From assembly GCA_039720395.1 (NCBI GenBank), contig JBBPBK010000053.1, positions 35,912 to 99,911 on the forward strand: a stretch of 64,000 nt of DNA, written 5' to 3'. The notes beneath the pieces are model-generated. The model was not told where the DNA came from and did no database searches. It was given only the letters and a program-made list of their open reading frames with translations. Positions 31,508-43,579 of this stretch are shown one piece after another (positions within the stretch are counted from its first letter, which is position 1; each line of letters opens with the position of its first letter). This stretch comes from Liquidambar formosana (Eukaryota; Streptophyta; Magnoliopsida; Saxifragales; Altingiaceae). The position numbers and the translations under genes were made by a program.

Positions 31508-33233
31508 CCCACCAATCAAACCACTTCTTTTATGTTTACTGTGACTAACAGTTATTAAACTTCAAAATAATTAAATATGATAAAGAGACTTAAAAAAAAA
31601 AAAAACTTAAATTAAATATAAGAAATTCCCTTAAATGGATGTAACTGATGCTATTCAAAATTGCTCTTGACGGTTCTTCTACTATATTTAATTTATTCAA
31701 GTATTGGCAGTTTGGCACTAACACAAGGTAACAAATAGTTCATAGCAATTAAGAATTATAGAAGTATAATACACACCCAAATTAGCACAGTAAAATATTG
31801 GATCCAAATTAAATTAAACATACTTCTTTTGCATAATTTTGAATACCATATTTTTTCCAAACCCTCTTGGAAAGATATAACGCCAATGACACCAAATATA
31901 CTGTACAAAAGAAAATGACTATGAACTTGGGTGTTGTGGACACATGAAAGTTTTACAAATCAATTCCAACATTTGGACAAATTAGAAGGTAAATATATAA
32001 TAAATAATTTCTAATATATGATTCAAGAAGACATTAATTGAATTAAAAAAACGAGAGTCAAAACCATGAGTAACTTTAATTCATATCTATCATTCTGAAT
32101 TCATAAAATAAGGTTAATGGTAGAAAACCTAGGAAAGAAATCACAAGGAGAACTCACCCGCGTCTTAAGGATCATGCTAGCGCCTATGTGCTGGCACCTT
32201 ATTCAATTCCTAGATGTACATATGTCAACCTTAAAACATTCATCTTCTTATATCATGCAAATAATGGAAATGCAAGCTAGCCTGCAAATATCTAACCTAT
32301 GCACTACCACAAAAATGTAAATAGACGCATGTGTCTCCCTTTTATTTACATTGAATTAGCTAATCAAAATGCACACAAAATTTGTACAGCACGTTATGCG
32401 AATGTTAAAATTGTCTAATATATAAATACACATGTTCCCAAACCAAGATAGAATTGCAACCATTGAATTACAAAATATCTATTAAATACACAAATGTTCC
32501 ATTGCATAGATCGCCTGAACTTGGTTAATGTTATATAGTAAATTAAGTATTCATATCAACTTCTTAAAAAATTATCAAATCATGTGATTAGATCATCTCC
32601 ATTTTCATCAACAAAGGAACTATGCAATAAAATATGTTACTTTGAGCAAATAAATAATAACATCAACTATCTCTTGGATAGAGACTGATAAAAGAAGACT
32701 TTTTATAATAAAGAGATATGCTACCTTCATGGCTTTCATATCAAACAACGTGGCTCATTATTATTATTATTATTATTTGTTTTTTTTTTAAAATAAAATA
32801 AAATAACACCATGAAAATATAAGGAGACTCTCATGAAAAATAAACAGGAAAAAGATAACAAGTTTACTCACTGAAATATGAGGGATGACACCAAAAAACG
32901 TTGCAAAGAGAGTTTAATAGAAAGAGCAAAGAGAGTTTGATAGAAAGAAGAAAGAGATATGTGTAGAGCGAAGAGTCTGTGTGTCTATATGTAATGGATG
33001 GAACATTCTAGTTAAATAGGCACTAGAAACCTTACAGAACGTTCCTCCATTAAAGTATATTACCGTTGGGTAATAATACCTAAATACAAGAATGGTAACT
33101 GTTGGCTCTTAAAGAAGGTGATAAACCAAAGAAATAAATTACTAAAACTGTTAAGAATATTTTAGCCAGTAAAGGCAAAATATAAAGCGAATAAGTTTTG
33201 AAGCTTTCCTATTAAAACACATAAAATTTAACA
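29571..33233 (-). mobile_element. Non-coding LTR-flanked retroelement (LARD-like)
   Basis: Two 313-bp direct repeats (29571-29883 and 32921-33233) share ttaccgttgggtaataatac, caagaatggtaactgttggc and the end aaacacataaaatttaaca. Against the inner edge of the left repeat lies atcccccata, a polypurine tract on the - strand, so the element reads right to left and the left repeat is its 3' LTR. The 3.0-kb interior has no gag or pol. It contains GC-richer conserved-looking patches (30100-30550) and AT-rich sequence. No primer site was recognised, and the repeats differ at roughly a dozen or more positions, so it is an old non-autonomous element. Confidence 0.6.
31447..31503. repeat. (TA)n microsatellite
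   Basis: About 28 TA units inside the non-coding retroelement interior. Confidence 0.95.
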
Positions 33234-33259
33234 ATAAAAAGAATTTTTTTCACTAGGTT

Positions 33260-33935
33260 TGTTGTCTAAAACCGGCACATTTTTAATCGTCTAAGCCCTA
33301 AAATACCAACATCTCGAAAGATCTATAATATGAATTTTTTTGCCGCCAATAACAAATCCTAAGTACAGTTACTTCAAGATATTCAAAGATAAAGCAATGA
33401 ATATGAAATCTTTTTTTTCAAAACAACAAATGGCATTAGGACACTTGCAACCAACTTCAATCACAAACTAGTTGCATAAAATAATGAAAGACTTTACATT
33501 GGAAAAAAAAGGACAATTTTTACAATAGGATTGATGTCTAAAACCACCACATTTTCAATCGTCTAAGCCATAAACTACCCCATTTTCAGTTGTCCAAAGA
33601 CTCCAAACCATAAAACAACAATATCTCGAAAACCCCAGAATTTGAATTTTTTTTGCCGTAAAAAACAAACCCTAAAAAACAGTTACATCGAAAATTGGTG
33701 GTATAAACCAATAAAGATGAAATCTTTTTGTTCAAAACAACAAATGAACCAAATCGTCTAAGCCATAAACCACCACATTTTCAGTCATCTAAACCATAAA
33801 CCAACACCATCTCGAAAACCCCAGAAATTGAATTTTTTAGTCATTAATAACAAACCCTAAAAATAGTTACATTAGTTGTTTGGTGGTACAAACCAATAAA
33901 GATGAAATCTTTTTGTTCAAAACAACAAATGAACC
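33260..33935 (+). repeat. Diverged tandem array, about three units
   Basis: Units of roughly 180-220 bp begin near 33270, 33535 and 33745. Each runs through cgtctaagcc(a)taaa, atctcgaaa, a gaattttt block, aacaaaccctaaaa, agttacat, and gaaatcttt..ttcaaaacaac plus aaatg. Spacing varies through internal deletions. It adjoins the retroelement LTR and is non-coding. Confidence 0.7.
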
Positions 33936-34689
33936 TATATACATATAGTTAACCATGATGAACTCAAGTTTTTTTGGCCATTTTACTGGTGAATTAGCCG
34001 CTCCTCCCAATCGGTGATCTTTCTGTTTCGTTGTCAGCCGACGATCAAATAGTGGCACACATTCTCGCCGCAGATGAACCTCAACCTTCTTGGCGACAAA
34101 TTCCTTTTTTTGGGTGTAATTAATTTACACAATTAGCACTTTAGGATTTTTTTTTTTTCAAGAATTCGCACAAGGGATATATTTCACTTGATTTTTTTGG
34201 AAAGTTAATATCCTACTTTTGAATGGAAACGTATTTCATTGAGGATGCAGGGTCATTTTGGGTCTTGTCACTCTTATTGGGACTTGAGGCTTTGTTACTT
34301 TTTTAAGTGGGACATTACCCATAAAAGATTGCTAAAATTGACTTCTGTTCAAACGCCCCAATAAATAATCAAAATAGAACCTCGTTTTTAAGCTCCTTAC
34401 TTTAAGGAATCAAGTATAAGCAGCATAACACTTGGTTCGACTCGAATCATTTAATAGCACATGAAAGGATTGTTTGTTGTTGAATTTAATGATCTTCCTA
34501 CACATCTCAAGTAGGAAGGTGAAGAGAGTGTGGGAGCATTTGCAAGGGTGTCCCAATAGCATTATAGTATTAAAAAGATAGGGGTAAAAGTGTAAATGTA
34601 CTTTTACTGTTAACGCCGTTAGGCCTTCGGCCTTATACTGTCGTGGCTCGTGATGAAAGTGAATCTCGTCACTCACCCCTTACTACAGT

Positions 34690-37568
34690 TTGCACTTCGG
34701 AGTTCTTCTTCTCCGATCGCTCCTCGCCGACGATCCGACCAGCGATCTCACCAGCGGCCACAAGGTATCCTTCTAGCTTCTTCTTTTGTTTTTGTTTCCC
34801 CTTTCTGTTTTTTTGTGCTGCTAAACATTGTTCAATTTGTTAGAGTAGTTCGTCAAATTTTATTGTATTTGCAATTTATGGATATCAATCGATGTTTACT
34901 TCAGATTATGGAATTCCTATGCATTGGGGCCTTCTATATTATATATTTTTTTTCCAATGTTTTTCCTTTGATGTTTTCAATTTATGCTCGAATTCTCGCA
35001 ATCCACACTGACGCAAAGATGAAATTTTCGATTTTTTTTTGCACCCAAATATGCCATGTTTGAATTATTCTATTTGAATTGACATTATTACCTTAGATTA
35101 TTTTCATTATGTGAGGTACCTCCTATAAACTTCAAATAATTCAGTGTTATGATCTAAAGGTTATAGGGCTTTAATTTGACGTATTCCATCAGTCCTGGGA
35201 GTATGGGACTTTTGGCGTATTGATCAAGGTTTGTAACATTTTGTATCAGAGTAGGATTCAAGTCATAGAAAGGGATTCTTAGGAGAGGGTTACCTGGAGC
35301 AGAGTGTGAGCCATCCAAAAGGGGAAAAGGGCTACCTGCTGTTAGAGCGATAGCTACCTTGATTGAGAGTTGTTGTGGACGTTGGCCGGAGAACGATCCT
35401 ACAGGTTATAGGGCTTTGATTTGACGCATGTTCAACTTCCTCCTTGGGCCAGCCTCACAAGATTTTCCCAGATTGTGCTGGCATGTGTGGGTGGGGGCGT
35501 CTATGACTCCCCGTGTCTGGGGGATTAGTCTCACTTGTGGGTGAGGACACCCGTTGGGCCTTGTTGTTATTATAATAAGAAAAATGTTAGATGTTTGAAG
35601 AGTTTTATCTGTTCGTGTAAATGGTTTTAGATATATCAAATGCGTGATTTAGGAATGCTTAGGAGTTCTCCTCATTTTGCTATAATCTAATGGCTTTGTA
35701 GTTGATTTATGTAATTTATCAACTGTTCCACCTGTGTGAGTTACTCATCCTTTTCCCTTTTAGATTTAACTTTTATATGTGACTTGTTGGGTTTTGTGCT
35801 GCATAGACTATTTGTTATTTACTCCAGTATTTTAATTTTCTATAAAAATATTCAGAATGTGATAATCCTTTGTACAAATTCATTATGGGTTTTCATTTTT
35901 TATTTTTCTTATTCTCCTTGTCAGAAATATATAATCAAATTACACAAAGCAGAAGCTATGGCTGGACATGGTGATTCAGGAGGCAGGTGCATCTGGGAAG
36001 AAATCAAGTGAGGCCATGAATGATGTGCCAACCCTCAGCGCTGAAAAGTTGCAAAGTAACATGAAAGTTATTTATTACAGGTTTGTTTGGACAACTTAGT
36101 GAGATGTAATGCCATTCAATGTGACCCTGTAACGTCTTCTATATTTCTTATTTACTCTCTCTATTGCCTTACTGAAAATCATTTTGGATTCTACAGATGA
36201 AGGCCTTTTATTGTGCTTGTTTATATCCTTTATTTTTTCATTTACTTGTATTGCTTGATTCTAGACTTCAAAATTGTTTACTTCTGTGGCAATACTAAAA
36301 CCTTAGCTTTATGCTTGTTTGCAGCTGAACGTTTTTGTCTATCATTGGTGGACTGATTGCTGGAATTTTGGGATTTACGGGCTTGACTGGATTTATATTA
36401 TATTTCCTTGTTATGGCAGTCACTTCTGTGGGACTCATAGCTAAGGCAAGGTTTTCCGTTCATTCATACTTCGATTGCTGGAACAGGGTTATACTGGATG
36501 GCTTTGTCAGTGGGCTGATGGTACACTTCTTTATTTGTTTATTTTTTTGTTCTTGATGTTTTTTTATTTTTACTTTTTCAAGTAAATATTTCTTACCCAT
36601 TTTCATATTCACCCCTTTCATAGCATATTTGTCTTCCTTCTTCTTCCCTTTTTTTTTTTTAATTTTATTCTGAGAAGTCAGTTTTCTGTTCTGGTATTGA
36701 TTCTCTATCTTGCTTATTATTATTACCGTCAGAATTTTAGAAGGCGTGTAGCTTATGCCTTAGGGGAGGCTCAACAAAGACAATTTTTTGTTCTTCTGTT
36801 ATTGCCAATCAGATTTTTGAATGATATTGTGGCTGTTCTATATGTTCCTTTCTTTAAAGAGCTTATTTGTTTAGTCCAGGTCGATGAGAGGATGCTGTGA
36901 TTCTTCGTAAATATCGTGTGGGCTTATACTATCTGTTATATTTGATTGAAACCCTATTATTCGAGGATTTATTTGAATTTTTTTGCAATTACTTTCGAGT
37001 GATGTTATTCACACAGATGTACTAATTAGCTTAAAGATTTAAATCATTGAAGTTACTAAAAATGGTTTTGGTGAATTCTTTTTTAGTGTAAAATGTCCAT
37101 GTTGAAGTATGGCTTTGAAAGTAAGTTCGTTAGAGAGGGCCTTCTGTTCTGTATCTAGAGAGGCGTTCTTTTTTCTTTTTCCCTTACTGATTCATAGATC
37201 AAATGATTTATCTGATTTGGAAAAGAAAATGCTTGCTATTTCACCATTGTTGCTTGATTTTCATGTTCATTACATTTTAAAGATGTCATTATGGATTTCA
37301 TGTTTCACCAAATTGGAGTGGCTTGATGTTTTTCCCTGGGAAGCTTTCTTAAATATTGACTGGCTTCACATGCGTCTTCATGCAACTATTTCAATTCAAT
37401 GCTAACGAACATTAGAATCATGATAATACATGTCATATGAAATGGCATTGATTTTTTTTTTCTTCTTGGTTCCATTTCTTTAATATTTTAACCAACTTTG
37501 CCTTCTTTATATTTTTGCAGTCGTCCATGCTGTTCTGGACGTATCCTTTCCATAAATTTATACACTAA
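34690..37568 (+). pseudogene. EMC6: EMC6 (ER membrane protein complex subunit 6) gene copy
   Basis: Exon-intron structure is preserved. A GC-rich leader exon ends at 34764. Exon 2 (35958-36080) encodes ASGKKSSEAMNDVPTLSAEK then LQSNMKVIYY. Exon 3 (36325-36520) encodes TFLSIIGGLIAGILGFTGLT, the first membrane segment, then VMAVTSVGLIAKARFSVHSY. Exon 4 (37521-37568) gives SSMLFWT then unrelated residues. This is the plant EMC6 sequence; EMC inserts tail-anchored and multipass proteins into the ER membrane. Three faults are visible. The usual start MAGHGDSG (35958) is out of frame with the rest, although an in-frame ATG exists at 35968. The codon after the exon 2/3 junction is TGA where the family has arginine. 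The C-terminal third-helix sequence after LFWT is lost. It is probably a decayed gene duplicate; introns exclude a processed copy. Confidence 0.78.
35145..35430. repeat. Possible decayed TRIM-like direct repeats
   Basis: The word ggttatagggctttaatttg at 35158 recurs as ggttatagggctttgatttg at 35404. Between them lies ttttgtatcagagtagg, resembling a tRNA-Met primer site. This could be a decayed miniature retrotransposon in the EMC6 intron, but the repeats are short and the ends unclear. Confidence 0.3.
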
Positions 37569-37569
37569 A

Positions 37570-38235
37570 TTGTAACAACAACAAAAAATATTAAAAATCA
37601 TCGCTGGTATGGAAACTATGTAGCCAGATTATAATTAAAGTGGTAATGTTGTGCTAAATCGGTTGACTGTGCAATTGTCAGGAAATTTTTGTGGAAAAAA
37701 GAGGTGGGTTCATGGGAACTATTTAGTTTTGTTCTTTTAGCCAAAGTATATGTTCTCACTCACCCTGACTGAACATGTTGCTCATGTTTAGTGGTGCCCG
37801 CTAGTTGATTTGTAGACTTCTACTGGTCCATTGGAAAAAAAAAAAAAAAGATTTAAAACAATGTGGTCAAACCAAGAAGCAGCTGATAATCTTAATTCTT
37901 TATGTGGATACCTAGGTTGCGTCCCAATTTTGGTACTGTTTTGCACTTTTCTATACTAGTGGCAAGCCAAGGTGTTCTTGGAATATTGAATTTATTTGAC
38001 ACTTGTTCAGTATAAAATGTTTTTAAGAGCTGAAAGTAATAATAATAATAGTAATAATTCAGTTATCTTAATTGAACTATTGATTGTATGTTTGTGCACT
38101 TTTCTTTGACATAAAAAGATTTGCTCATGACATTGTGCATATATTTTGACGGATTATCTGCCACCTCCTGCATGAAAAGAAACAGAATTTTGCTGCTGCT
38201 GGTGCTGCTGTCTGCTGTGACATGTTATTGAGGAG
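37570..38235. other. Intergenic, no recognisable feature
   Basis: AT-rich sequence after the EMC6 copy with a short (AAT)n tract near 38036-38057. No gene is seen. Confidence 0.5.
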
Positions 38236-38239
38236 AGCT

Positions 38240-38600
38240 GGAAAAGGCTGGCTGCACTTTAGCTAGCAAAATGACATTTTTTGAATAGCTAGCTAGCTAT
38301 CCAAGTGAGTACTCCAAGGGTATTAGTTATTTTTAAGCTATTTTCAAATTTTTATTAATAATCTTTCTTTTTTTAATAATTTGGTGGAGAGATAAAAAGG
38401 GAATGATGCATAGAAAGGGGACAAGTGTCACTTTTTTAACTAAAAATAGTTTAACTAGCGAACATTCGCTAGCTAAATGTAGCTAGCCGAAATGATGATA
38501 GCTAAAATAGCTAGCCCCTTGGAGAAGGAAAAAAGTGATTTGGTTAGCTAAAATAGTTAAGGGGGTTGAATAGCTAGCCCCATTGGAGATGCTCTAAGGG
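38240..38600. mobile_element. MITE rich in tagctagc
   Basis: A stretch of tagctagc/gctagcta words ends in gctagccccattggagatgc then tctaa, a terminus familiar from plant MITEs (gagcatctccaatgg on the other strand). An inner inverted pair (ctccaagggtatt against ccccttggag) suggests a nested or rearranged copy. It is non-coding and the superfamily is undetermined. Confidence 0.5.
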
Positions 38601-39175
38601 CCCATTTTCCTTGCACCCTGTTAGCCACGGAAAAACTTGGTTACATAAATCTTTACCACATATTATACATTCATGGCTATATTTTGTGGCTAATGGCCTC
38701 TTTTTTTGTAGTGCTCGTTGGCATATTTATGAGACCCGGACCTGGCATTGACCCAGCCGAGAGGCCAGGGCACGGTTTAGCCACTGGGTTTGGTCATACT
38801 GGTCTTAATTAAAAATACTAATAAAAGTTAAATTATATTTTAAATGAACGAGTAGAAGTATCTAAGGCTTTATATCTTTGCTCCCATTGAGGTTTGAACC
38901 AAATCAATCCTTAACGGCTTATATGAGATGCCCCATACTTACACAAATAATGGTATCTGCAAAAAAAGTCAAAATGATGACCTTAAAGGAGTATGTACGA
39001 GACTTGACAACTCGACTAATCCCACAAGAGCAAATTTAAAATAATTATAATTAAAAAAATGAATTTTTTGCTAAAAATGGGGAAAAAAAATGTTACAGAG
39101 TAATTTTTTTCAAAAAGAAGAACAACGTAAATAGGTGCATAACAATTAAGAGATAGTGGGGGGCCCTTACAAATT

Positions 39176-39480
39176 TTTGAAAATTTTCTTACATTCATGT
39201 GAAAGTGTTTAAAGGGTTCTTAAAAATCGTATTTTTCCAAATGAAACTGTCAATTAGGAAGGAAGGGTGGATCAATTTACAAATTTGAGGATTACGAGTA
39301 TTTGATCAATGTGATATTTGGCATGTATGGTCTACATGGGAAGAGTATCTAATCCAATAGTGGGTTTCACAAAATATAAGTCATAAAACAAGTTATTGAA
39401 AATTGTGTCCCTGGATCCTAACCTATTATTAACAAACCCTTCTCGTATTATTTTATGTTGGAATTATATAATTAGACTTT
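39176..39480. mobile_element. Relative of the outer inverted-repeat element
   Basis: The words gatatttggcatgta, aatccaatagtgggtttcac, aaaatataagtcataaa and aacctattattaacaaaccc parallel the right arm at 1920-2070 (gatatttgacatgca, gttggtttcacaaaatttaa). It is a decayed or partial copy; the left arm is not obvious. Confidence 0.4.
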
Positions 39481-39861
39481 GTGGTAAACAAAAGTTGATT
39501 GTAGGGGTTGATCTAGGAGTTAGACTTGGATGCACTCCATAGAGGTTATCGTTTAAATTTCTCACAGATATCGCTATTTGTGTGGGTATAAGGTATCTTA
39601 TATGGGTCCTTAGGTAATTAATTAGGGCTCAAACCTAGTGGGAATAAGAATTAGAATACCCCTAATCATTAATTATTTATATGAAAAAAAAAAAAAAGCA
39701 AATATGAAATCAGTGGAATCTACTAAACACCTCTTCTTGGATTGTGAAATTATTAAGGTTCTCTGGCTCAATTGGCCTTAGCGTTGTTAAGTGGATCAAG
39801 GCCTTGGGATGGTTCTGGGCTTGATATAGCCCAAGCTTTCTCCGTTACATTGCTGTGTTGA

Positions 39862-40222
39862 TTGATCAAAGGGAATGGTTATTGCAACCCCACTTTTTCA
39901 TCAAAACCCCCTTTTGTTTTGGTTTTAAAGATTTTATGCAAAATATAAAAGGTTTTTACAAAAACTGGCCACGTTTAAGTAGATTTTTTGGCAAAAAATG
40001 AAATAAAGGTTATAAATGGTAAAACGTCTACCTAAACGTTAGATTTTGGAAAAACTTTATTCTGTAAAGTTGTTCAAAATGATGTTTACTGGTGGACAGC
40101 ACAGCCAGTTTTCGTAAAAACCTTTTATATTTTGCATAAAACTATAAAAACCAAAAAGATTTTTGGGGGGGGGGGGGGTTTAATAAAAAAGTGGGGTTGC
40201 AATAGCCGTTCCCTAATCAAAT
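39862..40222. mobile_element. Mutator-like MITE sharing ends with 16750 element
   Basis: The termini gggaatggttattgcaaccc (39871) and, inverted, gggaacggctattgcaaccc (ending 40213) are the same terminal repeat as the 935-bp element at 16750. The flanks tgatcaaa and taatcaaa form an imperfect 8-9 bp target duplication. The interior (tgcaaaatataaaaggtttt, then gttagattttggaaaaactt, then ttgttcaaaatgatgtt) instead matches the MITE at 1490. A 13-G run is near the right end. Confidence 0.7.
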
Positions 40223-40389
40223 TTGGAACGCAAGAATGAAGTTCTATCGGACGGCCTGCTCACTGATCCATTGTCTCTGTTGTTGCAAATTGAAAAATGT
40301 GTTCCATAAGCATAGCTCTTGCTCTAGGAGCTTCACCCTTAATACAAATTTTAATTTTTTTAAAAAAACCAATCTAGACCTTGTCACAA

Positions 40390-40732
40390 TCTTCCCTACT
40401 ATTATAAGCCGGGGGTTTGTTACTGTAGGTGAATAGTATCAGGATGGGTCAAGCCTCAAGTTTTTCTCTCTCTCTCTCTCTTTTTTTTTTTTTTTTCCTT
40501 TGTTGGCTTTAACGAGTCAAGCTCGAGAGTGTCTTCTCCCATACGCCTCTCCTCCTTCTCTCTCTTCTCTAGCAGCCGTTCTCTCTCTCTCCTTCCCTTC
40601 CACCACTTTCAAGTTTGAAATTCAAACTTATATCACACACACACAGGTTCTCTCTCTCCCCCCCAAAACCCATGTCCCAAAATTTCTAGAAATCAGGAAA
40701 GCTTTCAAAAACACTCCCTCTCCGTCTCCCTG

Positions 40733-40772
<40 letters not shown>

Positions 40773-41765
40773 AATATTTGCATTCAATGGTAGATTTCAA
40801 AGCTTTCTTGATTTCTAGAAATGTTGGAAGGGCTAAAGAGAATAGTGGTGGGTTTCAAATTTTGAATCTCTTGTTTTTAATCGTCAATTCCTCTGCTCAC
40901 TTCAAAGCTCCTTCGCCCAACTTCTATCTCCTTCTCGGGCACTCTTCTCTTTGAATTCAAAATTTGAATTTGAATTTGAATTTGACAGACTACTTAAACC
41001 TGTTTCATTTTTGACAGGATTAAACCCACTCTCAAACTATTTCTCATTCATCAATGTTTCCTCTCTCTTCCCTACTATTATAAGCCGGGGGTTTGTTACT
41101 ATAGGTGAATAGTATCAGGCTGATGTGTCAAGCCTCAAGTTTTTCTCTCTCCTTTTTTTTTTTTTTCCTTTGTTGGTTTTAACGTGTCAAGCTCGAGAGT
41201 GTCTTCTTCCATACGCTTCTCCTCCTTCTCTCTCTTCTCTAGCAGCCATTCTCTCTCCCTCCTTCCCTTCCACCACTTTCAAGTTTGAAATTCAAACTTA
41301 TATCACACACACACAGGTTCTCTCTCTCCCCCCAAAAACCCATGTCTCTCTCTCTCTCCCCCCCAAAACCCATGTCCCAAAATTTCTAGAAATTAGGAAA
41401 GCTTTCAAAAACACTCTCCCTCTCTGTCTCCCTGTCACTCTCTCTCTCTTTTTTCAATATTTGCATTCAATGGTGGATTTCAAAGCTTTCCTGATTTCCA
41501 AAAATGTTGGAAGGGCTAAAGAGAACAGCGGTGGGTTTCAAATTTTGAATCTCCCTGTTTTAATCGTCAATTCCTCTGCTCACTTCAAAGCTCCTTCTCC
41601 CAACTTCTATCTCCTTCTCAGGCACTCTTCTCTTTGAATTCAAAATTTGAATTTGAATTTGGATTTGACAGACTACTTAAACCCATTTCTTTTTTGATAG
41701 GATTAAATCCACTCTCAAACTATTTCTCATTCATCAATGTTTCCTCTCTCCCATACAAAAATTTT
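40390..41765 (+). mobile_element. Helitron-like 5' end, tandemly duplicated
   Basis: A unit of about 676 bp starting TCTTCCCTACTATTATAAGC then cgggggtttgttactgtag occurs at 40390 and again at 41066. Both copies run through tgtcaagcctcaagtttttc, aagctcgagagtgtcttct, cttatatcacacacacacag and cattcatcaatgtttcctct. The start resembles plant Helitron 5' termini (TC, TACTAT, TATAA, then a G-rich block), and the first copy follows an A. The content (CT- and CA-repeats) is leader-like. No Rep/helicase is present. A 3' hairpin plus CTRR end was not identified, so the Helitron call is tentative. Confidence 0.45.
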
Positions 41766-41769
41766 TCCT

Positions 41770-43575
41770 TTCATTTTGTAGGTTTCAAGTTTTGGGGCTG
41801 TTACATCCATCTCTTTCTTACACCCAAACCAAAGGAGCAGCCGCACACAACAGGGACGTCAAATTTTGAAGGTAATTTAAGTGAACTCCATCTTCCATAC
41901 TCTCTCTATTTTCTCTATGGACATTGTTTGCAGGCACAATTAAAATGACAGTGAAAAACACTCGATGAACCGAATAATTTCTATTCTTATTCGTGAGTTC
42001 TTCGACTTTATTTACAAAATAACATTTGTCTCATACTTTGCCCATAATTTGTTTGTTATCTTGCTTCACTAATTATAAGACATTGATTGGAGTTGTGATA
42101 CTGTTACATGCCTTGGTTTGCCCCTCAAGCAAGCACATGGCGCCACAACTCCCTCTCTAGGTAATTTTCAGTTTTCTCACCCTTTCTTACCCTTTTTTTC
42201 CTTTCCATCTCATGCCCCATTTTTTCCTCTCTCTCTATCTCACACACACACACACACACACACGAGAAAACCCATTTCAATTATTAGGGTTCTATTTCAC
42301 TTTTTGGGGTTCTAATGCAGCACTTTGTTTGTGGGTTTCAATTAGGGATTTAAATATTATCTCTATGCTACTGCCACCTATAGGTAACTCTTCTTTCTGC
42401 TCACTTTTGTTAAGTTAAATGCAAATCTGATTTTCATCCTCTTAATTGGAGGGGCTATATTTAATTTTTATTGGATTAATTATGAAGTCTGATGTCACTG
42501 TGAGTAAGAAACATGTCTTTTGTTTATGTTTATGTGGGGATTTTGTTGGGACTAATAAAACAAAAGGTATAAGTGTTTAATTTTTATTTTGCTTCTCTAT
42601 TCTTCTGTTATATTCTATTCACTCTCTCTCTACTCTGCAACTCCAGTATGAGAAGAAAGAGAAAATAAAGAATCACAGGCCTTTTTGATTTGGACCGGTA
42701 AGCAATAATTTTAAAATCTAAATTTTCTTCAGTTAGCTTAATTTTCTTTCTTGGGTCCTCCTGTGTTTAGTATCTTGAATTCAATCTTATATTTAGTGAT
42801 AATTCTTATTGTATCTTTTAATTCTTAATTTCCAGAAAGTAGCTTACAATAGGTGGTCCAACTTTGATTTAGTGCATCTTTTAATTGATGTCAACTATTT
42901 TTTCTATATATCGTGTTTTTGTTCTTTTTTGGTAAGGTCTACATATGCATTGCAAAGAACAACTTATAAGAAATGGGTCCAAGAGGGTTCAAATTAGGCT
43001 ATGGTTTAATTGATTTTTGCACCTTAAGACTATATGCAATAGAGACCAATTAAGAGGCCTCCAATGAAGTAAATGGTTTTTTTTTTTTTTTTTTTTTCCA
43101 TTAAGTCCTGTATTATTTTTAAGTATCCCATTTTTTTGGGTTAAAATGATGGTTTGGGCCTGTGAAGTAGGGGTTGGGTTCCTTTTTATTCAAGCCACAC
43201 CCTGTTCTGTACAATAACCATCTGTATCATAATCTTAGGACTTAGGAGGGTTATTTACTCTAAGATTGGTTATAACTGATTACTTTAGTAGTGGTAGTTA
43301 TGTGACACTTTTGAGACTTTTAAAAGTTTTAATGTTATTGAGAATAAAATATTTGAGTTTGTGGTAATGGAATGAAGGATTGAGATGGGAAAATGTTGTG
43401 TAAGGGGGTAAAGCATGTCACCAGGCATTTTGAGAAGGTATGTCACTTACTCTTTATGCCTAACAATTTTCTTTTAATCTCATGTTTATACTTTACCGTC
43501 ATGAACTCACTTGAGGTAGAAAAATTGATTTTCTTTTTTCTATATATTAGTGCCGTTGATTTTGGACTTCAATTG
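41770..43575 (+). other. Intergenic or captured exon-like sequence
   Basis: Several short blocks end at plausible donors (for example ccctctctag before gtaatt near 42160), and a (CA)n tract lies at 42241-42263, but no coherent protein can be assembled. The stretch may be further Helitron cargo. A T-run lies at 43079-43097. Confidence 0.35.
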
Positions 43576-43579
43576 ATAC

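Noticed and set aside
36697..37405. Two frames (67 and 98 codons) between EMC6 exons 3 and 4
   Set aside because: They lie in the intron of the EMC6 copy and have no recognisable family. Long open intronic stretches are not rare in this composition.
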